DNA of 64,000 nucleotides. It comes from Streptomyces sp. NBC_01296. Lineage in GTDB: Bacteria > Actinomycetota > Actinomycetes > Streptomycetales > Streptomycetaceae. The stretch is from positions 4,836,001-4,900,000 of the forward strand of contig NZ_CP130720.1 of assembly GCF_035984415.1 (NCBI RefSeq), written 5' to 3'. Shown piece after piece: positions 42,106-49,898 of the stretch (the first letter of the stretch is position 1; every line of letters starts with the position of its first letter). A program made the translations under genes and the position numbers. Under the pieces are notes generated by a model. That model did not search any database. It was not told the origin of the DNA and was given only the letters and a program-made list of their open reading frames with translations.

Positions 42106-43566
42106 TTACGCCGCGCGGAGGGCGGCCAGTTGGGCCGTGAACCAGGCCGTCGGGGGGAGGGCCGTGGCCGCCGAGGCCAGCCGCTTCGTGCGCTCCGCAC
42201 GCTCCTCCGCCGGCATCGCCAGCGCGGCGTGCAGCGCCCCGGCCGTCTCCGACACGTCGTACGGGTTCACCGTCAGCGCGTCCTCGCGGAGCTCCCCGTA
42301 CGCCCCCGCCCCGGTCGACAGCACCAGGACGCACCCCGCGTCCGAGACCACCGGGATCTCCTTCGCCACCAGGTTCATCCCGTCCCGCACCGGGTTCACC
42401 AGCGCCACGTCCGCCAGCCGGTACGCCGCCAGGGAGCGCGCGAAGTCGTCCTTCACCGACACCAGCACCGGCTGCCAGTCCTCGGTGCCCAACTCCTCGT
42501 TGATCTGCGCGGCCAGTTCCCGCACCGCCTCCGTGTACGACCGGTACACCGCCAGGTCCTGCCGGGACGGGTACGCCGAGGCCAGGTGGACCACCCGGCC
42601 CCGCCATTCGGGGTGCTCGGTCAGCAGCTCCCGGTACGCCAGCAGCCCCCGCACGATGTTCTTCGACAGCTCGGTCCGGTCCACCCGGACGATCGCCCTG
42701 CGGTCCCCGATCTCCGCCCGCAGCGCCGCCAGCTTGTCGTTCACCTCCGGCCGGTGTGCCAGCGCCCGCAGTTCGTCGCCGTCCACGCCCAGCGGGTACA
42801 CGGCCACGGTCGTCCGCCGGTGCGGCACCGGGCCCCTCGTCATCTTCTCGATGTACGGCGCGTCCCTCGGGTCCGCCCCGGCCACCGTCTTCGGCTCCGC
42901 GATGCCCCGCTCGTCGTCCAGCTGCGCCGCGGTCATGAAGCTGTGCGCCCACGCCCACGTGTGGAAGCCCACCACGTCCGCCCCGAGCATGCCCCACATC
43001 AGCTGCGCCCGGATGTCGTCGGGGAGCATGTCCAGGAACTCGCGCGAGGCCCACGGCGTGTGCGTGAAGTGGCTGATCTTCAGGTCCGGTCGCAGTTCCC
43101 GCAGCTCACCGGGGACCAGCGCCAGGTGGTAGTCCTGCACGAGCACCGCCGCGCCCTCGCCGGCCTCCTGCGCCAGCGCCCGTGCGAAGGCGCGGTTGTA
43201 GGCGACGTACGACTCCCACCGCCGGCGGAACTCCGCGTCGAAGACCGGCTCGCGCGGGATGTCGTACAGGTGGTGGTGCGTGAACCACAGCACCGAGTTC
43301 GCGATGCCGTTGTACGCGTCGTCGTACGTGGTGGGATCGATGTCCAGCATCCGGACACCGGGTTCGGAGACACCGCGGCGGACCGCCTCCCGGTCCGCCT
43401 CCGACAGCGCCGCGCAGATCCACAGCGCTTCCGGCTGCCGGGCGAGGGCGGCGGAGAGGCCGGAGACGAGGCCGCCGCCGCCGCGCCGGGTGGTGAGCGT
43501 GCCGTCGTCGGCGAGGAGGTAGGAGAGCGGGCCGCGGTTCGCTGCAACGAGTACCTGGGAAGCCAT
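42106..43566 (-). CDS. otsA: trehalose-6-phosphate synthase
   Basis: A 486-residue GT20 glycosyltransferase that couples a nucleotide-activated glucose to glucose-6-phosphate. It has the N-terminal VAANRGPLSYLL with the Gly-rich GGGGLVSGLSAAL, VQDYHLALVPGELR, GFHTWAWAHSF, VDRTELSKN (sugar-phosphate contact) and LVNPVRDGMNLVAKE, the C-terminal nucleotide-sugar motif. Length is normal. It lies 45 bp downstream of gpgS on the same strand, forming a likely two-gene compatible-solute operon. Confidence 0.95.
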   Translation of the reverse strand: MASQVLVAANRGPLSYLLADDGTLTTRRGGGGLVSGLSAALARQPEALWICAALSEADREAVRRGVSEPGVRMLDIDPTTYDDAYNGIANSVLWFTHHHLYDIPREPVFDAEFRRRWESYVAYNRAFARALAQEAGEGAAVLVQDYHLALVPGELRELRPDLKISHFTHTPWASREFLDMLPDDIRAQLMWGMLGADVVGFHTWAWAHSFMTAAQLDDERGIAEPKTVAGADPRDAPYIEKMTRGPVPHRRTTVAVYPLGVDGDELRALAHRPEVNDKLAALRAEIGDRRAIVRVDRTELSKNIVRGLLAYRELLTEHPEWRGRVVHLASAYPSRQDLAVYRSYTEAVRELAAQINEELGTEDWQPVLVSVKDDFARSLAAYRLADVALVNPVRDGMNLVAKEIPVVSDAGCVLVLSTGAGAYGELREDALTVNPYDVSETAGALHAALAMPAEERAERTKRLASAATALPPTAWFTAQLAALRAA

Positions 43567-43611
43567 GCGGCGAACCTAGCCCGGGGCCCGCCCGCTCAAA
43601 CGTCAGTTCCC

Positions 43612-44598
43612 TCACGCCACCCTGCGGCCGGAGTACTCCTTGACCCCGGCCATCGGCGGCCGCTCCTCGGTGTCCACGGCGTACGTGCGCGGCACGAACC
43701 CGTTCGGCCCGCGCTCGAACTGCGTCAGCTCCGGCCGTACGAGATGCCCGCGCGAGAGGCGCAGCTGCGCCGTGCGGTAGATCGCCGCGGCCATCCGGCC
43801 CAGCGCCTGGCCGTCCTGATGCCGGTGGAGCCGTACGCCGACGTCCACCTGGGCCAGTGCGTCCAGCCCGACGGTGTGCAGCGCGTCCACCAGCAGGCCC
43901 AGCTCGACGCCGTACCCGACGGGGAAGGGCAAACGTTCCAGCAGCGTGCGGCGCACGGCGTACTCGCCGCCCAGCGGCTGGACGAAGCCGGCCAGCTGCG
44001 GCCAGTGGAGGTTGAGGAGCGGCCGGGCGACGAGCTCGGTGACCCGGCCGCCCTGACCGTGGGTCTTGCCGGAGGCGAGCCCGTCGAATTCCGTGCCCAG
44101 CGGGCGGTCGTACATCGCCTTGACGAACTGCACGTCCGGCTCGGTCAGCAGCGGGCCGACGATCCCGGACACGAAGGCGGACGAGAAGTCCCGCAGGTCG
44201 GCGTCCACGAAGCAGACGATGTCGCCGGTGGTCACCAGCAGCGAGCGCCACAGCACCTCGCCCTTGCCGTGCACGGCCGGGATCCGCGGCAGGATGTCGT
44301 CGCGGTGCACCACGCGGGCGCCGGCCTTCGCGGCCACCTCGGCGGTCCGGTCGCTGGAACCCGAGTCGACCACGACCAGTTCGTCGACCAGCGGCACCGG
44401 CAGCCCCTCGATCAGATCCCGCCGGATCACCTCGACGATGGCTCCGACCGTCTCCTCCTCGTCGAGAGCGGGCAGGACGACGCTGACCGTGGTGCCTGCC
44501 GCCCGCTTGGCGGAAAGCAGCTGGTCGAGCGGTCGGTCGGCCGCGGACCAGGAGCGGTCCGCAAACCAGCGCTCCACCTCTTCCAGCACGTTCGGCAC
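43612..44598 (-). CDS. gpgS: glucosyl-3-phosphoglycerate synthase (GT81)
   Basis: A 328-residue GT-A glycosyltransferase making glucosyl-3-phosphoglycerate, precursor of glucosylglycerate and of methylglucose lipopolysaccharides in mycobacteria. Motifs are TVSVVLPALDEEETVGAIV, VVDSGSSDRTAEVA, GKGEVLWRSL, the metal DxD in CFVDADLRDF, and FVQPLGGEYAVRR (acceptor). I take GTG 44598 because an AGGAAA site lies 8-10 nt upstream; an upstream ATG at 44649 is possible. The matching phosphatase is not in the window. A 190-bp gap separates it from the riboswitch on the other strand. Confidence 0.9.
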   Translation of the reverse strand: MPNVLEEVERWFADRSWSAADRPLDQLLSAKRAAGTTVSVVLPALDEEETVGAIVEVIRRDLIEGLPVPLVDELVVVDSGSSDRTAEVAAKAGARVVHRDDILPRIPAVHGKGEVLWRSLLVTTGDIVCFVDADLRDFSSAFVSGIVGPLLTEPDVQFVKAMYDRPLGTEFDGLASGKTHGQGGRVTELVARPLLNLHWPQLAGFVQPLGGEYAVRRTLLERLPFPVGYGVELGLLVDALHTVGLDALAQVDVGVRLHRHQDGQALGRMAAAIYRTAQLRLSRGHLVRPELTQFERGPNGFVPRTYAVDTEERPPMAGVKEYSGRRVA

Positions 44599-44788
44599 TC
44601 CCTGTTTCCTCGTTCGCCCTCGGCGGGTTTCAGCCGAAAAGTGATCCATCTCGCGGTTCGGACGGCTGTCTCAACCACCCGGACCTTCCGTTACAGTCTT
44701 GAACAACGCGAAGGACCACCGCATGCCGGGGGTCCCCGCGTACAAACGCCCGGACGCGCCATGGAGCGCGCGGCCCGGTGCCATACCG

Positions 44789-44934
44789 CTCATCCAGAGG
44801 GGCAGAGGGACACGGCCCGTTGAAGCCCCGGCAACCCTCCAGTCGGTTCTCGCGCTCGCTTGCAGCAGCGAGGTCCCCGGCTAGGGAAGGTGCCAATTCC
44901 GTCTCATGGCGAAGTGCGCCATGGGGAAGATGAG
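44789..44934 (+). promoter_or_regulatory. SAM-I (S-box) riboswitch controlling metM
   Basis: All conserved S-box blocks are present in order. P1 5' strand CTCATC is at 44789-44794, followed by CAGAGGGGCAGAGGGA, GGCCCGTTGAAGCCCC, GGCAACCCTCC, then GGTGCCAATTCC (44889-44900). The P1 3' strand GATGAG is at 44929-44934. Six perfect P1 pairs close the aptamer. No terminator hairpin follows. Instead, the 3' P1 strand overlaps the GAGGAG ribosome site (44932-44937), so SAM binding should block translation. Confidence 0.96.
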
Positions 44935-44953
44935 GAGAAAGGGCCTCGCCATC

Positions 44954-46228
44954 ATGGCTGCACAGACTGTTGCCACCTCTGTCGATCTCGGACCTGCCAC
45001 CGGCCTCTCGTGTCGTGAGTGCGGTACCCGCTTCGAGCTCGGACCCATCTTCGCTTGCGTCGAGTGCTTCGGACCTCTGGAAGTCGCCTACGACCTTCCC
45101 ACCGGAGACCCGGAAGCCCTGCGCGCCGCGATCGAGGCCGGCCCGAACAACATCTGGCGCTACGCCCCGCTGCTGCCCGTCCCCGCGGACGTGGCCTCCA
45201 AGCCCAGCCTGAACCCCGGCTTCACCAAGCTCGTGGACGCGGCCAACCTGGCCAAGGAGCTCGGCTTCACCGGCAAGCTGTACGTCAAGGACGACTCCGG
45301 CAACCCGACGCACTCCTTCAAGGACCGCGTCGTGGCCATCGCCGTCGAGGCCGCCCGCGCCTTCGGCTTCACCACCCTGTCCTGCTCCTCCACCGGCAAC
45401 CTGGCCGGCGCCGTCGGCGCCGCGGCCGCCCGGGCCGGCTTCCGCTCCTGCGTGTTCATCCCGCACGACCTGGAGCAGGGCAAGGTCGTCATGGCCGGTG
45501 TGTACGGCGGCGACCTGGTCGGCATCGAGGGCAACTACGACGACGTCAACCGCTTCTGCTCCGAGCTCATCGGCGACCCGCTGGGCGAGGGCTGGGGCTT
45601 CGTCAACGTCAACCTGCGCCCTTACTACGGCGAGGGTTCCAAGACGCTCGCGTACGAGATCTGCGAGCAGCTCGGCTGGCAGCTGCCCGACCAGATCGTG
45701 ATCCCGATCGCGTCCGGCTCACAGCTGACGAAGATCGACAAGGGTCTGCAGGAGCTGATCAAGCTCGGGCTCGTCGAGGACAAGCCGTACAAGATCTTCG
45801 GCGCCCAGGCCGAGGGCTGCTCCCCGGTCTCGACGGCCTTCAAGGCCGGCCACGACGTGGTCCGCCCGCAGAAGCCGAACACCATCGCCAAGTCGCTGGC
45901 CATCGGCAACCCGGCCGACGGACCGTACGTCCTGGACATCGCGCGCCGCACGGGCGGCTACGTCGAGGACGTGACCGACGAGCAGGTCGTCGAGGCGATC
46001 AAGATCCTCGCGCAGACCGAGGGCATCTTCGCCGAGACCGCGGGCGGCGTGACCGTCGGCGTGACCAAGAAGCTCATCGAGAACGGGCAGCTCGACCCGG
46101 CGCTGACCACGGTGGTCCTGAACACCGGTGACGGCCTCAAGACCCTGGAGGCGGTGGCCGCGGACAGCGGGCAGACCGCCACCATCCGCCCGAGCCTGGA
46201 CGCATTCCGCGCCGCCGGCCTGGTCTGA
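44954..46228 (+). CDS. metM: threonine-synthase-like PLP enzyme, probable homocysteine synthase MetM
   Basis: A 424-residue fold-type II PLP enzyme. The N terminus has a zinc ribbon (Cys20-x2-Cys23, Cys35-x2-Cys38). The PLP lysine is Lys123 in NPTHSFKDR, the phosphate loop is CSSTGNLAGAV and the C-terminal end is NTGDGLKT. By homology alone it would be threonine synthase acting on O-phosphohomoserine. The SAM-I riboswitch in front and the sulfur-carrier gene 33 bp downstream fit instead the recently reported Streptomyces MetM, which replaces the phosphate with sulfur from thiocarboxylated MetO to give homocysteine. Threonine synthase remains the alternative. ATG 44954 lies 10 nt after AAAGGG. 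Confidence 0.85.
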   Translation: MAAQTVATSVDLGPATGLSCRECGTRFELGPIFACVECFGPLEVAYDLPTGDPEALRAAIEAGPNNIWRYAPLLPVPADVASKPSLNPGFTKLVDAANLAKELGFTGKLYVKDDSGNPTHSFKDRVVAIAVEAARAFGFTTLSCSSTGNLAGAVGAAAARAGFRSCVFIPHDLEQGKVVMAGVYGGDLVGIEGNYDDVNRFCSELIGDPLGEGWGFVNVNLRPYYGEGSKTLAYEICEQLGWQLPDQIVIPIASGSQLTKIDKGLQELIKLGLVEDKPYKIFGAQAEGCSPVSTAFKAGHDVVRPQKPNTIAKSLAIGNPADGPYVLDIARRTGGYVEDVTDEQVVEAIKILAQTEGIFAETAGGVTVGVTKKLIENGQLDPALTTVVLNTGDGLKTLEAVAADSGQTATIRPSLDAFRAAGLV

Positions 46229-46261
46229 CCCACCCCTGACACCCGGAAAGGCAGTAGCGCC

Positions 46262-46540
46262 ATGAGCGTCAACGTCCGCATCCCCACCATCCTGCGCACC
46301 TACACCGGCGGCCAGGCCGAGGTCACCGCCGAGGGCGCGAACCTCTCCGAGGTCATCGCCTCCCTGGAGGCGAGCCACCCGGGCATCGCCGCCCGCGTCC
46401 TGGACGACCAGGGCAAGCTGCGCCGCTTCGTGAACGTCTACGTCAACGACGACGACGTGCGCTTCGAGGGCGGCCTGGACGCGGTGACGCCGGACGGCGC
46501 CGGCGTCTCGATCATTCCCGCCGTCGCCGGCGGCTGCTGA
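46262..46540 (+). CDS. metO: ThiS/MoaD-type sulfur-carrier protein MetO (CysO-like)
   Basis: A 92-residue ubiquitin-fold sulfur carrier, closely resembling mycobacterial CysO (IPTILRTYTGGQAEV, RRFVNVYVNDDDVRFEGGL, SIIPAVAGG). The C-terminal Gly-Gly that is adenylated and thiocarboxylated is followed by one extra Cys, so a peptidase (JAMM/Mec type) would have to remove it first. Co-transcription with metM under a SAM riboswitch points to sulfur donation for homocysteine rather than cysteine. Its activating E1-like enzyme is not in the window. A very strong terminator ends the operon. Confidence 0.9.
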   Translation: MSVNVRIPTILRTYTGGQAEVTAEGANLSEVIASLEASHPGIAARVLDDQGKLRRFVNVYVNDDDVRFEGGLDAVTPDGAGVSIIPAVAGGC

Positions 46541-46553
46541 AACGCGAAAGCCC

Positions 46554-46592
46554 AGAATTGCCCCCTCCGCTAAAAGCGGAGGGGGCAATTCT
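46554..46592 (+). terminator. terminator of the metM-metO operon
   Basis: A perfect 18-bp stem, AGAATTGCCCCCTCCGCT with its complement at 46575-46592, closes an AAA loop 13 bp after the metO stop. Confidence 0.93.
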
Positions 46593-46923
46593 GCTTGGTT
46601 GGGCGCGGTAGGGTTGGGGAAGTCCCCTCCGCTGTTCTTGCCGGCCGCATATGAGCGGGTCGAGTGAGGGTTGACATTGAGTCAATATGCAAGTGCGGTA
46701 TGGGGCTTTGGCGAGATATGCCGGGTCCGAGTTGCCCGGCAATATGCCAAATTTTCACTCTATTTCAATGTATCCCCGTGTCCAGATTTCTCGTCGGATT
46801 GACCTGTTGCAGACAGCAGCGGTGCAGATACATTCAGCCCCGGTCGAGGCGTTCCGGCGCAAGTTCTGACCCGGGACCGCGAAGTGCGGTCCTGCGCAAG
46901 GGCCAGTAATAGGGGAGTTAGGC
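46593..46923 (+). promoter_or_regulatory. AT-richer promoter and long 5' leader of the cold shock gene
   Basis: No gene is supported here. A TTGACA -35-like hexamer at 46671-46676 is part of an imperfect palindrome (TTGAC...GTCAA, 46671-46685). CGGTAT near 46696-46701 could be a -10. The predicted leader exceeds 200 nt, contains a GGACCGC/GCGGTCC hairpin at about 46874-46891 and ends in a GGGGAG ribosome site. Long structured leaders are typical of cold shock mRNAs. Confidence 0.5.
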
Positions 46924-47127
46924 ATGGCTCAGGGCACCGTCAAGTGGTTCAACGCGGAGAAGGGCTACGGCTTCATCGCGGTCGACGGTGGTGCGGATGT
47001 GTTCGTCCACTACAGCGCCATCCAGATGGACGGGTACCGCACCCTTGAAGAGGGTCAGCGGGTCGAGTTCGAGATCTCGCAGGGCCAGAAGGGTCCGCAG
47101 GCGGACATGGTCAAGCTCGCCGTCTAG
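46924..47127 (+). CDS. cold shock protein (CspA family)
   Basis: A 67-residue single OB-fold nucleic acid-binding protein. RNP1 is KGYGFIAV (about residues 13-20) and RNP2 is VFVHYSAI (about residues 26-33). MAQGTVKWFNAEKGYGF is the invariant start. It acts as an RNA chaperone in the cytoplasm. The RNP1 tail reads AVDGGADVFVHYSAIQ, the form usual in actinobacterial Csp paralogues. It has its own promoter region and terminator. Streptomyces have several paralogues, so no specific symbol is given. Confidence 0.96.
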   Translation: MAQGTVKWFNAEKGYGFIAVDGGADVFVHYSAIQMDGYRTLEEGQRVEFEISQGQKGPQADMVKLAV

Positions 47128-47159
47128 CCCCGGCGCGATCGACCACCGACGCATACGCG

Positions 47160-47199
47160 CGAAGGGCCCGCATCCTTGAGGAGGGATGCGGGCCCTTCG
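47160..47199 (+). terminator. terminator after the cold shock gene
   Basis: A perfect 16-bp stem CGAAGGGCCCGCATCC/GGATGCGGGCCCTTCG with an 8-nt loop. Confidence 0.9.
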
Positions 47200-47259
47200 T
47201 GCTGCCCGCCTGCTGCCCGCCTGCCGGGCTCGGACGTTGGCCCGGCGTTCCCCAAGCCG

Positions 47260-47286
47260 CTTGCACTCGAGGGGGTCGAGTGCTAA
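47260..47286 (+). promoter_or_regulatory. CIRCE operator 1 (HrcA)
   Basis: CTTGCACTC-N9-GAGTGCTAA. The right arm is perfect and the left arm differs at two positions from TTAGCACTC. HrcA repressor binding upstream of groEL is established for Streptomyces. Confidence 0.88.
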
Positions 47287-47295
47287 TCATTGGCG

Positions 47296-47322
47296 TTAGC
47301 ACTCTCCTGTCGAGAGTGCTAC
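47296..47322 (+). promoter_or_regulatory. CIRCE operator 2 (HrcA)
   Basis: TTAGCACTC-N9-GAGTGCTAC. The left arm is perfect and the right arm differs at the last base. It starts 36 bp after the first CIRCE. Confidence 0.9.
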
Positions 47323-47481
47323 TACACAGGACCGGGTCGGTGAGGCCCGCAGGGTCCGGCGGGAAGGAACCGCCGGGCACGCAGGCCGTCCGTCGCGGGC
47401 GCGGGCGCGGTCCGGAGCAATCCAACCCTCCCCACGCGCCGGCGGCGCAGGGGGAACCCCAGTCCTGGAGGACCACTTCAG

Positions 47482-49104
47482 ATGGCCAAGATCATTGCGT
47501 TCGACGAGGAGGCCCGGCGCGGTCTCGAGCGCGGGATGAACCAGCTCGCCGACGCCGTCAAGGTCACCCTTGGCCCCAAGGGTCGCAACGTCGTCCTTGA
47601 GAAGAAGTGGGGCGCCCCCACGATCACCAACGATGGTGTCTCCATCGCCAAGGAGATCGAGCTCGAGGACCCGTACGAGAAGATCGGCGCCGAGCTGGTC
47701 AAGGAAGTCGCCAAGAAGACGGACGACGTCGCCGGCGACGGTACGACCACCGCCACCGTTCTCGCCCAGGCGCTCGTCCGCGAGGGCCTGCGCAACGTGG
47801 CAGCCGGTGCGAACCCGATGGCCCTCAAGCGTGGCATCGAGAAGGCCGTCGAGGCCGTCTCCGCCGCCCTGCTCGACCAGGCCAAGGACGTGGAGACCAA
47901 GGAGCAGATCGCTTCGACCGCCTCCATCTCCGCCGCCGACACCCAGATCGGCGAGCTCATCGCCGAGGCCATGGACAAGGTCGGCAAGGAAGGCGTCATC
48001 ACCGTCGAGGAGTCGCAGACCTTCGGTCTGGAGCTCGAGCTCACCGAGGGCATGCGCTTCGACAAGGGCTACATCTCGGCGTACTTCGCCACCGACATGG
48101 AGCGTATGGAGGCGTCCCTGGACGACCCGTACATCCTGATCGTCAACTCCAAGATCGGCAACGTGAAGGACCTCCTTCCGCTGCTCGAGAAGGTCATGCA
48201 GTCCGGCAAGCCGCTGCTGATCATCGCCGAGGACGTCGAGGGCGAGGCCCTGTCGACCCTGGTCGTCAACAAGATCCGCGGCACCTTCCGGTCCGTGGCC
48301 GTCAAGGCCCCGGGCTTCGGCGACCGCCGCAAGGCCATGCTCGGCGACATCGCCATCCTCACGGGCGGCACGGTCATCTCCGAGGAGGTCGGCCTCAAGC
48401 TCGAGAACGCGGGTCTCGACCTGCTCGGCCGCGCCCGCAAGGTCGTCATCTCCAAGGACGAGACCACGATCGTCGACGGCTCCGGTGACAGCGACCAGGT
48501 CCAGGGTCGCGTCAACCAGATCCGCGCCGAGATCGAGAACTCCGACTCGGACTACGACCGCGAGAAGCTCCAGGAGCGCCTCGCGAAGCTGGCCGGCGGC
48601 GTGGCCGTCATCAAGGCCGGCGCCGCGACCGAGGTGGAGCTCAAGGAGCGCAAGCACCGCATCGAGGACGCCGTTCGCAACGCGAAGGCGGCCGTCGAGG
48701 AGGGCATCGTCGCCGGTGGTGGCGTGGCCCTGCTCCAGGCCTCCGCGGTCTTCGAGAAGCTCGACCTGTCGGGTGACGAGGCGACCGGCGCCAACGCCGT
48801 GAAGCTCGCCCTGGAGGCCCCGCTCAAGCAGATCGCCGTCAACGGTGGTCTCGAGGGTGGCGTCGTCGTGGAGAAGGTCCGCAACCTGACCGTCGGCTGG
48901 GGCCTCAACGCCGCGACCGGCGAGTACGTGGACATGATCGCCGAGGGCATCATCGACCCGGCGAAGGTCACGCGCTCTGCCCTGCAGAACGCCGCGTCCA
49001 TCGCCGCGCTGTTCCTGACGACCGAGGCCGTCATCGCCGACAAGCCCGAGAAGGCCGGCGCCCCGGCCGGCGGCGGCATGCCGGGCGGTGACATGGACTT
49101 CTGA
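47482..49104 (+). CDS. groEL2: chaperonin GroEL2 (60 kDa, no groES partner)
   Basis: A 540-residue group I chaperonin. MAKIIAFDEEARRGLERGMN, the ATP motif KVTLGPKGRNVVLEKKWGAPTITNDGV, GDGTTTATVLAQ and the late ATP contact AGGGVALL are intact. The C terminus ends GGGMPGGDMDF, the Gly/Met-rich tail of the housekeeping type. No groES precedes it, as usual for the second actinobacterial groEL; GroES is expected from another locus. Heat induction through the two CIRCE elements is very likely. A strong terminator follows. Confidence 0.97.
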   Translation: MAKIIAFDEEARRGLERGMNQLADAVKVTLGPKGRNVVLEKKWGAPTITNDGVSIAKEIELEDPYEKIGAELVKEVAKKTDDVAGDGTTTATVLAQALVREGLRNVAAGANPMALKRGIEKAVEAVSAALLDQAKDVETKEQIASTASISAADTQIGELIAEAMDKVGKEGVITVEESQTFGLELELTEGMRFDKGYISAYFATDMERMEASLDDPYILIVNSKIGNVKDLLPLLEKVMQSGKPLLIIAEDVEGEALSTLVVNKIRGTFRSVAVKAPGFGDRRKAMLGDIAILTGGTVISEEVGLKLENAGLDLLGRARKVVISKDETTIVDGSGDSDQVQGRVNQIRAEIENSDSDYDREKLQERLAKLAGGVAVIKAGAATEVELKERKHRIEDAVRNAKAAVEEGIVAGGGVALLQASAVFEKLDLSGDEATGANAVKLALEAPLKQIAVNGGLEGGVVVEKVRNLTVGWGLNAATGEYVDMIAEGIIDPAKVTRSALQNAASIAALFLTTEAVIADKPEKAGAPAGGGMPGGDMDF

Positions 49105-49134
49105 TCGGCCCCTGGCTGATCGGCTGTTCTTCGA

Positions 49135-49175
49135 CCGAGGGCGGCACTCCCCGTACAGGGGGGTGCCGCCCTCGG
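49135..49175. terminator. terminator after groEL2
   Basis: A stem of about 17 bp, CCGAGGGCGGCACTCCCC with GGGGTGCCGCCCTCGG, sits between groEL2 and a convergent Uma2 gene. Confidence 0.85.
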
Positions 49176-49190
49176 GCGTTTCAACGCGTC

Positions 49191-49763
49191 TTAGAAGCCC
49201 GAGCTGTCGACGTCGAAGCCGAAGGGGTCCGGGACGGGCAAGGGCGCACCGAAGGGCACCGTCTTGCGGAACTGGTACCCGTGCGGGGAGGGGTCCGAGA
49301 AACAGGTGATCTCAGACGCCTGCATGTCGACGACGAGGTGGACGGGGACGAGCTGTCCGTAGACGTCCAGCTTTTCGTGCCAGTCCACGTCCTTCGTGGA
49401 CACCGAGGTGAACTCGGCCACCAGGGAGAGTTCCGCTCCGTCCAGGTGTCTCCCCTCGCCCTCGAAGGCAGACACGTCGACCACATAGAGATCGGGGCCG
49501 TAGGCGCGCCCGGCTGCAGGGAACTGGAAGAGGAACGGCGCCATGTCCGCGACGTGACCTTCGGGGGCGTGGGCCTGAAGCTGCTCGCGCAGCGCCCGCA
49601 TGGGGAGGTAGTAACGCCGCCTGGACCACGGTGACACGATGATCTTCCCCCGGATGAGCTCGGCTTTGAAGCCGTCTGGCGTGTCCATCTCCTCGACGGT
49701 GCGCAGGAGCGTCTCGAACGTCGGCGGTGCCGCCTGCTCCATCGGTGTGGCCCGTTCGATCAT
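49191..49763 (-). CDS. Uma2 family (PD-(D/E)XK nuclease-fold) protein
   Basis: A 190-residue protein of the Uma2/DUF820 family, abundant in Streptomyces and cyanobacteria and predicted to have a restriction endonuclease-like fold. FKAELIRGKIIVSP, GPDLYVVD and LVAEFTSVSTKDVDWHEKLDVYGQLVPVHLVVD show the E...D...ExT/K arrangement. The biological role of the family is not established. ATG 49763 is chosen, with GGAGG 13 nt upstream; ATG 49742 is possible. A second Uma2 gene lies on the far side of trpF. Confidence 0.85.
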   Translation of the reverse strand: MIERATPMEQAAPPTFETLLRTVEEMDTPDGFKAELIRGKIIVSPWSRRRYYLPMRALREQLQAHAPEGHVADMAPFLFQFPAAGRAYGPDLYVVDVSAFEGEGRHLDGAELSLVAEFTSVSTKDVDWHEKLDVYGQLVPVHLVVDMQASEITCFSDPSPHGYQFRKTVPFGAPLPVPDPFGFDVDSSGF

Positions 49764-49898
49764 GATCGTCCGTTGTCCTCCGCGTGGCGTGCCGTGCACT
49801 GGGCGTGAGCCCTGTTCCAGGCTAGCGGCGCGTGGGTGGCCGCGCCCGGGTGCCGAGACGGATCACCACCGAACGGGGTGCTTTGGTTGACTGGGGGT

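Larger units (their letters stand above)
47128..47481 (+). other. csp-groEL2 intergenic region with CIRCE operators
   Basis: This stretch of 354 bp contains the csp terminator, two CIRCE elements and a groEL2 leader of about 160 nt. No reading frame with protein-like composition was found. Confidence 0.8.

Noticed and set aside
44906..44953. Upstream ATGs in frame with metM (44906 and 44921)
   Set aside because: They lie inside the riboswitch 3' part; the conserved protein starts at MAAQTV, and the ribosome site precedes ATG 44954.
46664..46909. Small rightward frames in the cold shock leader
   Set aside because: They carry many cysteines and no ribosome site, in AT-rich regulatory DNA with no codon bias; better explained as the 5' leader.
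47296..48657. Long leftward frame of 453 codons opposite groEL2
   Set aside because: Shadow of groEL2 caused by GC-rich third positions; its Asp/Leu/Gly/Val-rich composition is artefactual.
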